Below are positions 1 to 9,300 of a stretch of 64,000 nucleotides of DNA, piece by piece. This DNA comes from Cognatitamlana onchidii (lineage in GTDB: Bacteria; Bacteroidota; Bacteroidia; Flavobacteriales; Flavobacteriaceae), in contig NZ_SRWZ01000004.1 of NCBI RefSeq assembly GCF_004804355.1, positions 248,001 to 312,000 of the forward strand, in the 5' to 3' direction. A program made the translations under genes and the position numbers. Below the pieces are notes generated by a model. The model was not told where the DNA came from. It worked only from the letters and a program-made list of their open reading frames with translations, and did not search any database. Positions within the stretch are counted from its first letter, which is position 1. Every line of letters starts with the position of its first letter.

Positions 1-638
1 TAGAAAAGACCTTTTTGAAAATCTTATCTAAGTTGGATATTGAAAATGGAGAAGCTATTTGGGAAGACTTTAAAAATGAATTGCCAAAAATTAGAGGAAA
101 ATTAGATTTAGATGCCATTGCATTTGAAAAAAATGACCCTGCATCCCATTGTTTAGAGGAGATTTATTTGGCATATCCAGGGTTTTACGCTATTTCTATC
201 TACAGATTAAGTCATGCACTTTACAAACGTAACGTATATATTCTACCTAGAATGATGAGTGAGTATATTCATGGAATTACAGGAATCGACATTCACCCTG
301 GAGCAACTATTGGCGATTCGTTTTATATAGATCATGGTACGGGTATTGTAATTGGTGAAACGTCCATTATTGGTAAGGATGTGAAAATTTATCAAGGAGT
401 TACTTTAGGAGGGATTTCAGTGGCTAAAAATTTGGCAAAAACAAAACGTCATCCTACTATTGAAGACGGTGTTTGTATTTATGCGAATGCTACCATTTTA
501 GGCGGTGATATCTCAATAGGGGCAAATAGTATTATTGGAGCTAATGTCTGGATTACCGAATCGGTTCCACAAAACTCATTAGTAACTTACCAAACAGAAA
601 TTAAAATAAGACCTAAAAAAAATGGCATACGAGAATAG
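1..638 (+). CDS. cysE: Serine O-acetyltransferase, 5' end outside the window
   Basis: Makes O-acetylserine from serine and acetyl-CoA, the first step of cysteine synthesis in the cytoplasm. The reading frame is open to the left edge (first complete codon at position 3), so the true start lies outside; the TTG at 15 is not a convincing start. The visible part has the left-handed beta-helix hexapeptide repeats with the two SAT histidine contexts, DIHPGA near 290 and DHGTG near 335, and the GVTLGG turn near 400. The end overlaps the start of cysM by 17 bases, so the two genes are probably translated from one mRNA. The acetylserine made here is the substrate of the next gene. The symbol cysE is used for function; flavobacterial copies are longer than the E. 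coli type and resemble the EpsC-like SAT group. Confidence 0.9.
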   Translation, partial: EKTFLKILSKLDIENGEAIWEDFKNELPKIRGKLDLDAIAFEKNDPASHCLEEIYLAYPGFYAISIYRLSHALYKRNVYILPRMMSEYIHGITGIDIHPGATIGDSFYIDHGTGIVIGETSIIGKDVKIYQGVTLGGISVAKNLAKTKRHPTIEDGVCIYANATILGGDISIGANSIIGANVWITESVPQNSLVTYQTEIKIRPKKNGIRE

Positions 639-1512
639 TATTATTGGTCAAATAGGGAATACCCCTTTGGTAGAGGCTACCCACTTGATTAAAAAAGAAG
701 GGGTTCGTTTATTTTTAAAGCTGGAAGGGAATAACCCTGGAGGTAGCGTTAAAGATCGCCCAGCCTTTAATATGATTAACGAAGCCTTAAAACGAGGTGA
801 TATAAAAAAAGGAGGGACACTTGTAGAAGCGACTAGCGGAAATACTGGTATCGCATTGGCTTTTATAGCGAAGTTATTGGGCTTGAAAATGGTATTAATT
901 ATGCCTGAAAATTCAACTGAAGAACGTGTAAAAACGATGCGGGCCTATGGTGCTGAGGTTATTTTAACACCTGCCGATATTGGTATTGAAGGCTCACGTG
1001 ATTTAGCATTTAAATTACGGGATGAAAAAGGTTACACCTTGTTAAATCAGTTTGAAAATCATGATAACTGGAAAGCACATTACAAAACAACCGGTCCAGA
1101 AATATGGGAAGCCACCAATGGAAAAATAACACATTTTGTGTCTGCTATGGGTACCACAGGAACTATAACAGGAACATCTAAATATTTGAAAGAAAAAAAT
1201 AATACGGTAACTATTGTTGGAGCGCAGCCAGCCGATGGAGCCAGAATTCCTGGGATTAGAAAATGGTCGCCAGAATATGTGCCAAAGTTTTTCGAACCTA
1301 AGCGGGTAGATATCGTGGTAGACGTTTCAGAAGAAGACGCTAAAGCTACTACCATTAAATTAGCTAAGGAAGAAGGGGTATTTGCAGGTATGAGTAGCGG
1401 TGGTTCAGTGTTTTGTGCTTTAACTATTGCAGAACAAATTGATGCAGGAGTTATTGTAGCAATTATTTGTGATAGAGGAGATAGGTACTTATCTTCATCT
1501 TTGTTTGAGTAG
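622..1512 (+). CDS. cysM: Cysteine synthase (O-acetylserine sulfhydrylase, CysM type)
   Basis: PLP enzyme of fold type II that converts O-acetylserine and sulfide (or thiosulfate) to cysteine. At 296 residues it has the usual CysM length. The PLP-binding lysine is K44 in the motif GGSVKDR, followed by the substrate loop SGNTG near residue 73 and the phosphate-binding GTTGT segment near 178. The ATG at 622 lies inside the end of the serine acetyltransferase gene, which pairs the two consecutive cysteine-biosynthesis steps in one transcript. No terminator is visible after the stop codon. CysM rather than CysK is chosen from overall similarity and length; the two are hard to separate by motif alone. 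Confidence 0.9.
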   Translation: MAYENSIIGQIGNTPLVEATHLIKKEGVRLFLKLEGNNPGGSVKDRPAFNMINEALKRGDIKKGGTLVEATSGNTGIALAFIAKLLGLKMVLIMPENSTEERVKTMRAYGAEVILTPADIGIEGSRDLAFKLRDEKGYTLLNQFENHDNWKAHYKTTGPEIWEATNGKITHFVSAMGTTGTITGTSKYLKEKNNTVTIVGAQPADGARIPGIRKWSPEYVPKFFEPKRVDIVVDVSEEDAKATTIKLAKEEGVFAGMSSGGSVFCALTIAEQIDAGVIVAIICDRGDRYLSSSLFE

Positions 1513-1593
1513 CAGCTAACGATTTTTACAAAATTAGTGTGAATAAAGGAATATAGTTAGTATTTTTGTTCGCCAGTTCATTAACGTATTAGT

Positions 1594-1698
1594 GTTATCA
1601 AGAAAGGTAGAGGGATTAGACCCAATGAAACCTTGGCAACCCTTTAACTTGTAAAGAAGGTGCTACGTTCTACTCCAAAGTTTTAGGAGACAGATAAC
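1594..1698 (+). promoter_or_regulatory. SAM-I riboswitch (S box)
   Basis: The conserved S-box core is present: the AGAAAGGTAGAGGG segment, then CAATGAAACC, GGCAACC and GAAGGTGCTA in the right order and spacing. The closing P1 helix is GTTATC at 1594-1599 with GATAAC at 1693-1698. SAM-I aptamers bind S-adenosylmethionine and turn down methionine and sulfur genes, which fits the metH-metF operon that follows. A TATTTTTG box at 1561-1568 could be the -7 promoter element. No U-run terminator follows, so the output is more likely translational: a short hairpin ends four bases before the start codon of the next gene. Confidence 0.93.
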
Positions 1699-1722
1699 GA
1701 ATAGTATTTTTGCTTTTCTTGA

Positions 1723-1748
1723 TGATATTATACATTAAAATAATATCA
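1723..1748 (+). promoter_or_regulatory. Hairpin at the start codon, likely riboswitch expression platform
   Basis: TGATATTAT at 1723-1731 pairs perfectly with ATAATATCA at 1740-1748 around an 8-base loop. The stem ends four bases before the ATG at 1752. Its position between the SAM aptamer and the first codon suggests that it controls ribosome access. It has no U-run. The link to the aptamer is inference. Confidence 0.5.
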
Positions 1749-1751
1749 AAA

Positions 1752-2765
1752 ATGTCTAACATACACCAAGCTTTAAAAGAACGAATTTTGGTTTTAGATG
1801 GTGCCATGGGGACCATGTTACAAGCCTATAAATTTACGGAGGAAGACTTTAGAGGAGAACGCTTTAAAGATTACCCAGTGCCTTTACAAGGTAATAATGA
1901 CTTGCTGTCTATTACACAGCCAGAGGCTATTAAAACCATTCATGGTAAGTATTTCGAGGCAGGAGCAGATATTATTGAAACGAATACCTTTTCAGGTACT
2001 ACTATTGCCATGGCAGACTACCAAATGGAAGATTTGGTTTATGAATTAAATTATCAATCAGCCAAAATAGCCAAAGAAGTTGCGGAAGAATTTACAGCAA
2101 AAGAACCTCATAAACCTCGCTTTGTAGCAGGTTCTATAGGGCCTACTAATCGTACGGCAAGTATGTCACCCGATGTAAATGATCCAGGGTATAGAGCGGT
2201 AACCTTTGATGAATTAAGAATTGCTTATAAGCAACAAGTTGAAGCTTTAGTAGATGGAGGGGCAGATTTAATGTTAGTAGAAACGGTGTTCGATACCTTA
2301 AATGCCAAAGCGGCCTTGTTTGCTATTGAGGAAGTAAAAGAAGCGCGTAATATTGAAATGCCAATTATGTTGAGTGGTACGATTACAGATGCTTCTGGAA
2401 GAACCTTGTCTGGACAAACAGCAGAAGCCTTTTTAATTTCGGTATCACATGTGCCATTGCTTTCGGTTGGATTTAACTGTGCTTTGGGAGCAAATTTGTT
2501 ACAACCACATTTAGAGGCTATCGCTAATAAAACTGATTTTGCTATTTCTGCACATCCAAATGCTGGTTTGCCAAATGCTTTTGGTGAGTACGATGAGACC
2601 CCAGAAGAAATGGGAGCGCAAATTGAAGAGTATTTAAAGAAAAATTTAATAAATATTATTGGTGGTTGTTGCGGTACATCCCCGGAACATATTAAGGTTA
2701 TTGCAGATATAGCGGCTAAGTACGAACCGCGCCCACATGCAGAACTAGTTTCGGCATTAAATTAA
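1752..2765 (+). CDS. metH: Homocysteine S-methyltransferase domain protein (N-terminal module of split MetH)
   Basis: Encodes only the homocysteine-binding barrel of cobalamin-dependent methionine synthase, 337 residues. The fold begins with ILVLDGAMGTML, and the three zinc-ligand cysteines are visible as C243 (FNCALG) and C306/C307 (GGCCGT). The remaining MetH modules are in the separate gene at 3088-5763, so the enzyme is split, a common arrangement in Flavobacteriaceae. The ATG at 1752 is chosen because the protein then starts at the usual family position; upstream in-frame TTG (1710) and ATG (1722) codons fall before or inside the control hairpin. Expression is probably governed by the SAM riboswitch just upstream. 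Together the two proteins methylate homocysteine to methionine using methyl-tetrahydrofolate supplied by MetF. Confidence 0.9.
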   Translation: MSNIHQALKERILVLDGAMGTMLQAYKFTEEDFRGERFKDYPVPLQGNNDLLSITQPEAIKTIHGKYFEAGADIIETNTFSGTTIAMADYQMEDLVYELNYQSAKIAKEVAEEFTAKEPHKPRFVAGSIGPTNRTASMSPDVNDPGYRAVTFDELRIAYKQQVEALVDGGADLMLVETVFDTLNAKAALFAIEEVKEARNIEMPIMLSGTITDASGRTLSGQTAEAFLISVSHVPLLSVGFNCALGANLLQPHLEAIANKTDFAISAHPNAGLPNAFGEYDETPEEMGAQIEEYLKKNLINIIGGCCGTSPEHIKVIADIAAKYEPRPHAELVSALN

Positions 2766-2771
2766 GACAAC

Positions 2772-3054
2772 GTGATTTTAGAAGTGGCCATTTTGAATAT
2801 TAAAACAGGAATGTCAGCTGATTTTGAAACCAGTTTTAAAAAAGGCTGAGAATATTGTTTCATCAATGAAAGGTTACATCTCACATCAGTTAAAAAAATG
2901 TGTCAAGGAAGACAATAAATACATATTACTAATAAACTGGGAAACGATTGAAGACCATGAAATTGGATTCAGACAATCAGATCAGTATCAAGAATGGAAA
3001 ATGTTATTACACCATTTCTATGAGCCTTTTCCAGTAGTTGAATATTACCAGTAA
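2772..3054 (+). pseudogene. Antibiotic biosynthesis monooxygenase (ABM) family protein, frameshifted
   Basis: Two reading frames together make one complete ABM-family protein of about 93 residues. The first frame starts at GTG 2772 (VILEVAILNIKTGMSADFE) and ends at TGA 2847-2849. The second frame carries the rest, with the family motifs GYISHQL, INWETIEDH, YQEWK and HHFYEPFPVVE, to the stop at 3054. The frames join at a run of six A (2838-2843); with five A the protein would read FETSFKKAEN without a break. The gene is otherwise intact, so this is either a sequencing or assembly error in a homopolymer or a very recent mutation. ABM proteins are small ferredoxin-like dimers; a role here within the methionine operon is unknown. 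Confidence 0.8.
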
Positions 3055-3087
3055 AAGTTTTACACCTGATAGATCCAAGTAAAGTCC

Positions 3088-5763
3088 ATGAAAATAAAAC
3101 AAACCAAATACATGAAACTGTCAGGGTTAGAACCTCTAATCCTAAACGAGAACAGCAACTTTATTAATGTTGGGGAGCGTACCAATGTTGCAGGTTCTAG
3201 AAAGTTTTTACGATTAATCAAGGAAGAAAAGTTTGATGAGGCACTTGATATTGCACGTCATCAGGTCGATGGAGGCGCACAAATTGTTGATATTAATATG
3301 GACGATGGGCTTCTTGATGGAAAAGAGTCAATGGTACGCTTTTTAAACTTGATAGCAGCAGAACCAGATATTTGTAGAGTACCAATGATGATTGATAGTT
3401 CCAAATGGGAAATCATTGAGGCGGGATTACAGGTAGTACAAGGGAAGTGTGTCGTTAACTCTATTTCACTTAAAGAAGGGAAAGAAAAGTTTATTTGGGA
3501 AGCTAAACAAATAAAGAAGTATGGCGCAGCGGTAATTGTTATGGCTTTTGATGAAGTGGGCCAAGCCGATAATTATGAGAGACGCATTGAAATTGCAAAA
3601 CGATCTTATGATATCTTGGTTCATGAAGTAGGCTTTCCGTCTGAAGATATTATTTTCGATTTAAACATATTTCCAGTAGCTACTGGCATGGAAGAACATC
3701 GTAGAAATGCCATCGATTTTATCGAAGCCACAAAATGGGTTCGTGAGAATCTTGAGAATGTTTCGGTAAGTGGTGGTGTGAGTAATGTATCCTTTTCTTT
3801 TAGAGGAAACAACGTGGTTCGTGAGGCCATGCACTCTGTATTTTTATATTATGCGATTCAGAATGGCATGAATATGGGTATTGTAAACCCAGCTATGCTA
3901 GAAGTATACGATGATATACCGAAGGATCTGTTAGAGCATGTTGAAGATGTTATTTTAGACAGACGCGATGATGCCACTGAGCGATTACTAGATTTTGCCG
4001 AAACGGTAAAAGGTTCAAAAAAGGAAAAGATAGTAGATTTAACTTGGAGGGAGGGCTCCGTTCAAGATAGAATTACACATGCTTTGGTAAAAGGATTGGA
4101 TGCTTTTATTATTGAAGATGTTGAGGAAGCAAGGTTAGCATCAAGTAAACCTATCGAGGTTATTGAAGGTCATTTAATGACTGGTATGAACGTGGTTGGC
4201 GACTTGTTTGGCGCTGGAAAAATGTTCCTTCCGCAGGTAGTAAAATCAGCCCGAGTAATGAAGAAGGCTGTAGCCTATTTGAATCCGTTTATTGAGGCTG
4301 AAAAGTCGGATAAATCAGAGCCTGTTGGAAAAATATTAATGGCCACTGTAAAAGGAGATGTGCACGATATTGGTAAGAATATTGTAAGTGTGGTATTAGC
4401 CTGTAACAACTACGAAATTGTTGATTTAGGGGTTATGGTACCTCCAGAAAAGATTATTGAAACCGCCATTAGTGAACGAGTTGATGCCATAGGCTTATCT
4501 GGTTTGATTACACCGTCATTAGATGAAATGGTGTATTTGGCTAAAGAAATGCAAAACAAAAACTTTGAAGTGCCATTGTTAATTGGTGGAGCGACAACAT
4601 CTAAAGCGCATACAGCAGTAAAGATTGATACCGAGTATAACAACGCGGTGGTCCATGTAAACGATGCATCGCGGGCTGTAACAGTGGTTGGAGATTTGTT
4701 GAACAAGAAAACATCTAATGAATATGTTGCAAAGCTTAAGCAAGATTATGATGAATTTAGAACCAAGTTTTTAAAACGCGGTAAGGAGAAATCATATATT
4801 TCTATAGAAGAGGCAAGAAGCAGGAAATTTAAAATTGATTGGAATACTTCAGAAATTGTAAAACCAAAGGAATTGGGTGTTCAGATTTTGAAACAACTTA
4901 GTTTAAAAGATTTATTACCATTTATAGATTGGAGTCCGTTTTTTAGAAGTTGGGATTTGCATGGAAAATACCCAGATATTTTGAAAGATAATGTTGTAGG
5001 CGAACAAGCTGTACAACTATACAATGATGCTCAAGAAATGATCCAGCAAATAGTTGCCAAACAATTATTAAAACCAAAGGCAGTTTTTGGTTTATTTGAG
5101 GCCAATACTATTAATGATGATGATATTTCTGTAAAAAAGAAAGGTGAAGAAATTGCAGTTTTTAGAACGTTACGCCAACAATTAAAAAAGCGTGAAGGTA
5201 TTCCTAATCATGCACTAGCCGATTATATTGCACCTGAAGACACAGGAAGGACAGATTATATGGGGGCTTTTTGTGTGGGGATTTTTGGAGCGCAAGAATT
5301 AGCAGATTCATATAAAGAAAGGCATGATGATTATAATGCCATTATGGCTCAGGCCATTGCAGATCGTTTTGCTGAAGCTTTTGCCGAATATTTGCACAAG
5401 CAAATTAGAATTAAGCATTGGGGTTATGCTGCAGATGAGAATTTTAGTAATGATGAACTAATTAAAGAAAGCTATAAAGGGATTCGTCCGGCACCAGGCT
5501 ACCCAGCTTGTCCCGACCATTTAGAGAAGGAAACCATCTGGGACTTACTTGAGGTTGAAAAACTAATTGGTGTTACTCTAACCGAAAGTTTAGCTATGTG
5601 GCCTGCAGCAGCAGTTTCTGGCTATTATTTTGCTAACAAAGAAGCTAAGTATTTTGGTTTGGGTAAAATTACGGATGGCCAATTGACCGATTATGCAGAA
5701 AGGAAAGGTATAGATAAAGCAAAAGCTAGAAAGTGGTTGCACCCAAATTTAGCGAACCAATAA
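3088..5763 (+). CDS. metH: Methionine synthase, folate-, cobalamin- and SAM-binding modules
   Basis: C-terminal part of the split cobalamin-dependent methionine synthase, 891 residues. Domains in order: pterin-binding barrel (about 10-280, with GERTNVAGS), helical cap (about 300-400), cobalamin-binding Rossmann domain with the lower-ligand motif DVHDIGKN (His426), and the reactivation domain that binds SAM (about 560-880, with [12 protein letters not shown]). It transfers methyl from methyl-tetrahydrofolate through cobalamin to homocysteine bound by the protein encoded at 1752-2765. It lies between the frameshifted ABM gene and a small unknown gene only 3 bases downstream, all in one direction. 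The gene looks complete; a cobalamin supply is implied for the organism. Confidence 0.95.
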   Translation: MKIKQTKYMKLSGLEPLILNENSNFINVGERTNVAGSRKFLRLIKEEKFDEALDIARHQVDGGAQIVDINMDDGLLDGKESMVRFLNLIAAEPDICRVPMMIDSSKWEIIEAGLQVVQGKCVVNSISLKEGKEKFIWEAKQIKKYGAAVIVMAFDEVGQADNYERRIEIAKRSYDILVHEVGFPSEDIIFDLNIFPVATGMEEHRRNAIDFIEATKWVRENLENVSVSGGVSNVSFSFRGNNVVREAMHSVFLYYAIQNGMNMGIVNPAMLEVYDDIPKDLLEHVEDVILDRRDDATERLLDFAETVKGSKKEKIVDLTWREGSVQDRITHALVKGLDAFIIEDVEEARLASSKPIEVIEGHLMTGMNVVGDLFGAGKMFLPQVVKSARVMKKAVAYLNPFIEAEKSDKSEPVGKILMATVKGDVHDIGKNIVSVVLACNNYEIVDLGVMVPPEKIIETAISERVDAIGLSGLITPSLDEMVYLAKEMQNKNFEVPLLIGGATTSKAHTAVKIDTEYNNAVVHVNDASRAVTVVGDLLNKKTSNEYVAKLKQDYDEFRTKFLKRGKEKSYISIEEARSRKFKIDWNTSEIVKPKELGVQILKQLSLKDLLPFIDWSPFFRSWDLHGKYPDILKDNVVGEQAVQLYNDAQEMIQQIVAKQLLKPKAVFGLFEANTINDDDISVKKKGEEIAVFRTLRQQLKKREGIPNHALADYIAPEDTGRTDYMGAFCVGIFGAQELADSYKERHDDYNAIMAQAIADRFAEAFAEYLHKQIRIKHWGYAADENFSNDELIKESYKGIRPAPGYPACPDHLEKETIWDLLEVEKLIGVTLTESLAMWPAAAVSGYYFANKEAKYFGLGKITDGQLTDYAERKGIDKAKARKWLHPNLANQ

Positions 5764-5766
5764 AAT

Positions 5767-6003
5767 ATGACATTCATAGAATTAACACTTGGAAGCTATA
5801 TGATTTCTCATGGATATGATGAGCATAACAAAGAAATATTAGAAGAGGTTACTGTCGATGGGTTTTCGAAAAAAATTGTGGCTATTTCTAGGATAAAATC
5901 AATTAGTGAAAAATATATTCTAACAGATTATCTAGGGGGCAGATGGATTTATTGGGAATATAAAGAGTCTTTTAAGGAGTTAAAACGCATTTTGGTTAAG
6001 TAA
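5767..6003 (+). CDS. Small hypothetical protein in methionine operon
   Basis: A 78-residue soluble protein that I do not recognise. It starts 3 bases after the metH stop, and its TAA overlaps the ATG of the next gene (TAATG), which points to translational coupling rather than a chance frame. No signal peptide, membrane segment or cysteine motif is visible. The sequence has alternating hydrophobic and charged residues (ending GGRWIYWEYKESFKEL), compatible with a small alpha/beta fold. A function linked to the neighbouring MTHFR-like protein is possible but not shown. Confidence 0.6.
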   Translation: MTFIELTLGSYMISHGYDEHNKEILEEVTVDGFSKKIVAISRIKSISEKYILTDYLGGRWIYWEYKESFKELKRILVK

Positions 6004-6947
6004 TGCTAGAGGATAAAATCAAAAATAGGACCTCAGGGATTTTGCTTTATGGATTAACACCTCCAAAGTTACATGCCGATACGAGTAAAATTAGAGCCAT
6101 CGCTAGCAAACAAATGGAGCGTATTAATGGTTTAGAAATAGATGGTATGGTGTTATACGACATTCAAGATGAATCTTCTAGAAATGATGCGCCACGACCA
6201 TTTCCTTTTATGGAAACCTTAAGTCCAGAGGTTTATAGCGCCAACTATTTAAAGGATTTAAATCTGCCGAAGATTATATACAAAAGTGTTGGCAAGTATT
6301 CTAAAGAACAATTACAGGATTGGATAAACCAGAATTCTAAGGATATAGATTTCTCTGTTTTTGTTGGAACACCTTCAAACAAGCAAAAATCTAGTTTGTC
6401 TTTAAACGAGGCCTATGCTATTAACTTAAAGGCGAATTCATCTATGACTTTAGGCGGCGTTACCATCCCTGAAAGGCACTACAAAAAAAATGACGAACAT
6501 AAACGTCTTTTTAGTAAGATAGATAAAGGGTGTCATTTTTTTATTTCACAATGTGTTTACAATATTAATAATTCAAAAAACTTTCTTTCTGACTATTACT
6601 ATAATTCGATTAATAATAACCGAGAGCTACTACCTATTATATTTACGCTAACGCCATGTGGTTCCATAAAAACTATGGAGTTTATGGAGTGGTTGGGAAT
6701 TGATATTCCAAAATGGTTAAAAAACGATTTAAAACATTCTGAGGATATTTTAGCGAAGTCCATCGACGTTTGTAAAAGCATAGCCCATGAATTATTAGAT
6801 TTTTGTACAGGAAAAAATATTCCTATTGGATTTAATGTGGAAAGTGTGTCAATTAGAAAGGCTGAAATTGACGCTTCTATTGAATTACTCAAAGATATAA
6901 AGGCCATGATGAATAAATATGAAACTTCTGCTGCTCCATTAAGATAA
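6003..6947 (+). CDS. Methylenetetrahydrofolate reductase-like TIM-barrel protein
   Basis: A 314-residue cytosolic protein with MTHFR-like features: an N-terminal GLTPPK strand where MetF has FEFFPPK, a barrel-like alternation of strands and helices, and a C-terminal GFNVESVSIRK segment resembling the last strands of the barrel. It is strongly diverged from the genuine metF that follows 181 bases downstream, so it is not simply a duplicate. The start ATG overlaps the preceding stop codon. Its place between metH and metF suggests a one-carbon or folate-related reaction. Whether it binds FAD or folate cannot be told from the sequence; an assignment to the MTHFR superfamily is moderately sure, the activity is unknown. 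Confidence 0.6.
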   Translation: MLEDKIKNRTSGILLYGLTPPKLHADTSKIRAIASKQMERINGLEIDGMVLYDIQDESSRNDAPRPFPFMETLSPEVYSANYLKDLNLPKIIYKSVGKYSKEQLQDWINQNSKDIDFSVFVGTPSNKQKSSLSLNEAYAINLKANSSMTLGGVTIPERHYKKNDEHKRLFSKIDKGCHFFISQCVYNINNSKNFLSDYYYNSINNNRELLPIIFTLTPCGSIKTMEFMEWLGIDIPKWLKNDLKHSEDILAKSIDVCKSIAHELLDFCTGKNIPIGFNVESVSIRKAEIDASIELLKDIKAMMNKYETSAAPLR

Positions 6948-7128
6948 GTGTATTATGTTTGTGTTTGGGATTGAGGCAGATGTTGAAACTCCCTGACTTA
7001 AGTAGGAGTAATTTCCGAAAACCTAGCCGTAAGTAACATGTCAGACATAGTTTTCGAATACGTTTTAAGGTGAAGGTAATGCTCATAAAAGATTATTTAG
7101 AAAGAAATGCTGAAATAATTCAGGATAA

Positions 7129-8085
7129 ATGAAAGTAACAGATCACATAAAAAAAGCCAATGGAAAAACCTTGTTTTCGTTTGAGGTAATTCCACCAAAG
7201 AAAGGTAAAAATATTCAGGATTTATATAACAATATAGATCCCTTAATGGAGTTTAAACCGCCATTTATTGACGTTACCACCTCTCGCGAAGAGTATGTAT
7301 ATATTGATAAGGGGAACGGGCTTTTAGATAAACGAATTACCAGAATGCGCCCAGGAACTGTTGGTATTTGTGCGTCTATTATGCATAAGTATCAGGTAGA
7401 TGCTATTCCGCATTTATTGTGTGGTGGTTTTACTAAGGAAGAAACTGAATACGTTTTGGTAGATTGTCATTACCTGGGATTGGATAATGTCATGGCTTTA
7501 CGGGGCGATTCAATGAAGGACGAGCCTTATTTTAAACCATTAAAGGGAGGTAATGCTTTTGCTAGTGATTTGGTCGAGCAGATTGCTAACTTAAATAAGG
7601 GTAAATATTTACATGATGATGTTGAGGTAGAACATAATTCTAATTTCTGTATTGGGGTGGCAGGATACCCCGAAAAACATATGGAAGCACCTTCGTTACT
7701 AACAGATTTAAAACGTTTAAAGGCTAAGGTCGATGCGGGTGCCGATTATGTGGTTACACAAATGTTTTTTGATAACAGTAAATATTTTGAGTTTGTAGAT
7801 ATGGCTAGGGATATGGGGATAACCATTCCTATTATTCCAGGTATTAAACCTATTGCTGTAAAACGTCATTTACAATTGTTGCCACAGGTATTTAAAATTG
7901 ATTTACCTCAAGATTTAATTGATGCGGTAGAAGGCTGTAAAGACAATAAGGCTGTGCGTCAGGTTGGAGTGGAGTTTGCCATTCAGCAATCTAAAGAACT
8001 GAGAGACGCTGGGGTCCCCGTCTTACATTATTATTCGATGGGGAAAAGTGATAATGTTCATGCAATTGCTAAGGCTTTGTTTTAA
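7129..8085 (+). CDS. metF: 5,10-Methylenetetrahydrofolate reductase
   Basis: Flavin enzyme that reduces methylene-tetrahydrofolate to methyl-tetrahydrofolate, the methyl donor of MetH. Length is 318 residues. Recognisable features are FEVIPPKKG at the N-terminus with the catalytic Glu, the strand ending in ALRGDS near residue 126, the GVAGYPEKH folate-site segment near 180 and the DAGADYVVTQMFFD strand near 205. It closes the methionine operon; an untranslated 181-base stretch separates it from the MTHFR-like gene, in which I see no clear promoter or terminator. The family reaction uses NAD(P)H; the specific donor here is not evident. Confidence 0.95.
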   Translation: MKVTDHIKKANGKTLFSFEVIPPKKGKNIQDLYNNIDPLMEFKPPFIDVTTSREEYVYIDKGNGLLDKRITRMRPGTVGICASIMHKYQVDAIPHLLCGGFTKEETEYVLVDCHYLGLDNVMALRGDSMKDEPYFKPLKGGNAFASDLVEQIANLNKGKYLHDDVEVEHNSNFCIGVAGYPEKHMEAPSLLTDLKRLKAKVDAGADYVVTQMFFDNSKYFEFVDMARDMGITIPIIPGIKPIAVKRHLQLLPQVFKIDLPQDLIDAVEGCKDNKAVRQVGVEFAIQQSKELRDAGVPVLHYYSMGKSDNVHAIAKALF

Positions 8086-8119
8086 TAATTATCTTACATT
8101 TACGGCTTTAAACCCAAAA

Positions 8120-9220
8120 ATGAAGTTTTTTTATTCCTGCTGTTTTTGTTTGTTGTGCATTATGGGGTTTACTCAGGATAAGGAGACATCGTCTTATTTT
8201 GATTTAAACTATTTTACAGGGAATATAGCCAATCACAACAATGATATTCTGCACTTAATACAAGGACATCCGGAGGGTGTTATTGTAGGTTGGAATAAAA
8301 AAACCTTTGGCTTTGCAGACTGGGAGCAGCACTACAATTATCCAGACCTAGGTGTTTCTTTTTTGTATCAAGATACTAAAAATGAAGTTTTAGGTGATAA
8401 TTACGGCCTTTATGCGCATTGTAATTTTTATTTTTTTAAACGAAATTTGATGTTTAGAATAGGGCAAGGTCTTGCTCTAACAACTAATCCTTACGATAAA
8501 TATTATAATTTTAGAAATAATGCATACGGCACCGCATTGATGAGCAGTACCTATTTAATGCTTAATTTTAAAAAGGAGCGTCTTTTCAAACAGTTTGGTT
8601 TACAAACAGGATTATCATTAATTCATTATTCAAATGCAAATGTAAAAGCACCTAATAGTAGCACCAATTCCATAACATTTAATTTGGGTGTTATTTATAG
8701 TTTAGATGAGGTTGAACCCGAATATCAAACAAATATTCGCGATGGTGCAAACCAAAAATTTACCGAGCCTATAAAGTATAATCTGGCTTTTAGAACAGGG
8801 ATTAATGAAAGTGATGTGGTAGGTAGTGGACAATTTCCATTCTATATTTTTTCAGGATACGCAGATAAGCGTTTAAGTTATAAAAGTGCTATTCAAATAG
8901 GTGCAGACGTGTTTTTCTCTAATTTTTTAAAAGAACTCATACATTATAAAAGTGTATCGTTTCCAGAAGAAAATGTATCTGGTGATGAGGATTATAAACG
9001 TGTAGGGGTTTTTATTGGACATGAGTTATTTATAAGCAGAACCACATTAGTCACTCAATTAGGATATTATGTATATTATCCTTTTGATTTTGAAGGGAGA
9101 ACATATATGCGTATTGGATTAAAACGATATTTTGGAAAAAAGATTTTTGGAGCGCTTACCTTAAAATCTCATGGGGCAAAAGCCGAAGCTCTTGAATTTG
9201 GAATAGGGGTAAGATTGTAG
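8120..9220 (+). CDS. Acyloxyacyl hydrolase (PagL-like lipid A 3-O-deacylase)
   Basis: Secreted outer-membrane beta-barrel protein of 366 residues. The start ATG 8120 gives a signal peptide (MKFFYSCCFCLLCIMGFTQD); upstream in-frame codons would overlap metF and bury it. The segment LIHYSNAN contains the PagL catalytic pair H169 and S171 followed by N172, and the alternating aromatic strands and C-terminal aromatic-rich end fit a barrel. PagL-type enzymes remove the 3-linked acyl chain of lipid A in the outer membrane. The spacing of 34 bases to metF may mean read-through, but the function is unrelated. Assignment rests on the catalytic motif and barrel pattern. Confidence 0.75.
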   Translation: MKFFYSCCFCLLCIMGFTQDKETSSYFDLNYFTGNIANHNNDILHLIQGHPEGVIVGWNKKTFGFADWEQHYNYPDLGVSFLYQDTKNEVLGDNYGLYAHCNFYFFKRNLMFRIGQGLALTTNPYDKYYNFRNNAYGTALMSSTYLMLNFKKERLFKQFGLQTGLSLIHYSNANVKAPNSSTNSITFNLGVIYSLDEVEPEYQTNIRDGANQKFTEPIKYNLAFRTGINESDVVGSGQFPFYIFSGYADKRLSYKSAIQIGADVFFSNFLKELIHYKSVSFPEENVSGDEDYKRVGVFIGHELFISRTTLVTQLGYYVYYPFDFEGRTYMRIGLKRYFGKKIFGALTLKSHGAKAEALEFGIGVRL

Positions 9221-9300
9221 GTGATTATGGAAAAGCTTTTGTTTATTTTTATTATTGTTTCTATAGAACTATTAACAGAGGGTAAAAAAGTTGATATAAC

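Noticed and set aside
2831-2849. Programmed ribosomal frameshift in the ABM gene
   Set aside because: The needed shift is +1, not the -1 of an A-AAA-AAG slippery site in this frame, and there is no obvious downstream stimulatory structure. A homopolymer error or mutation explains it more simply.
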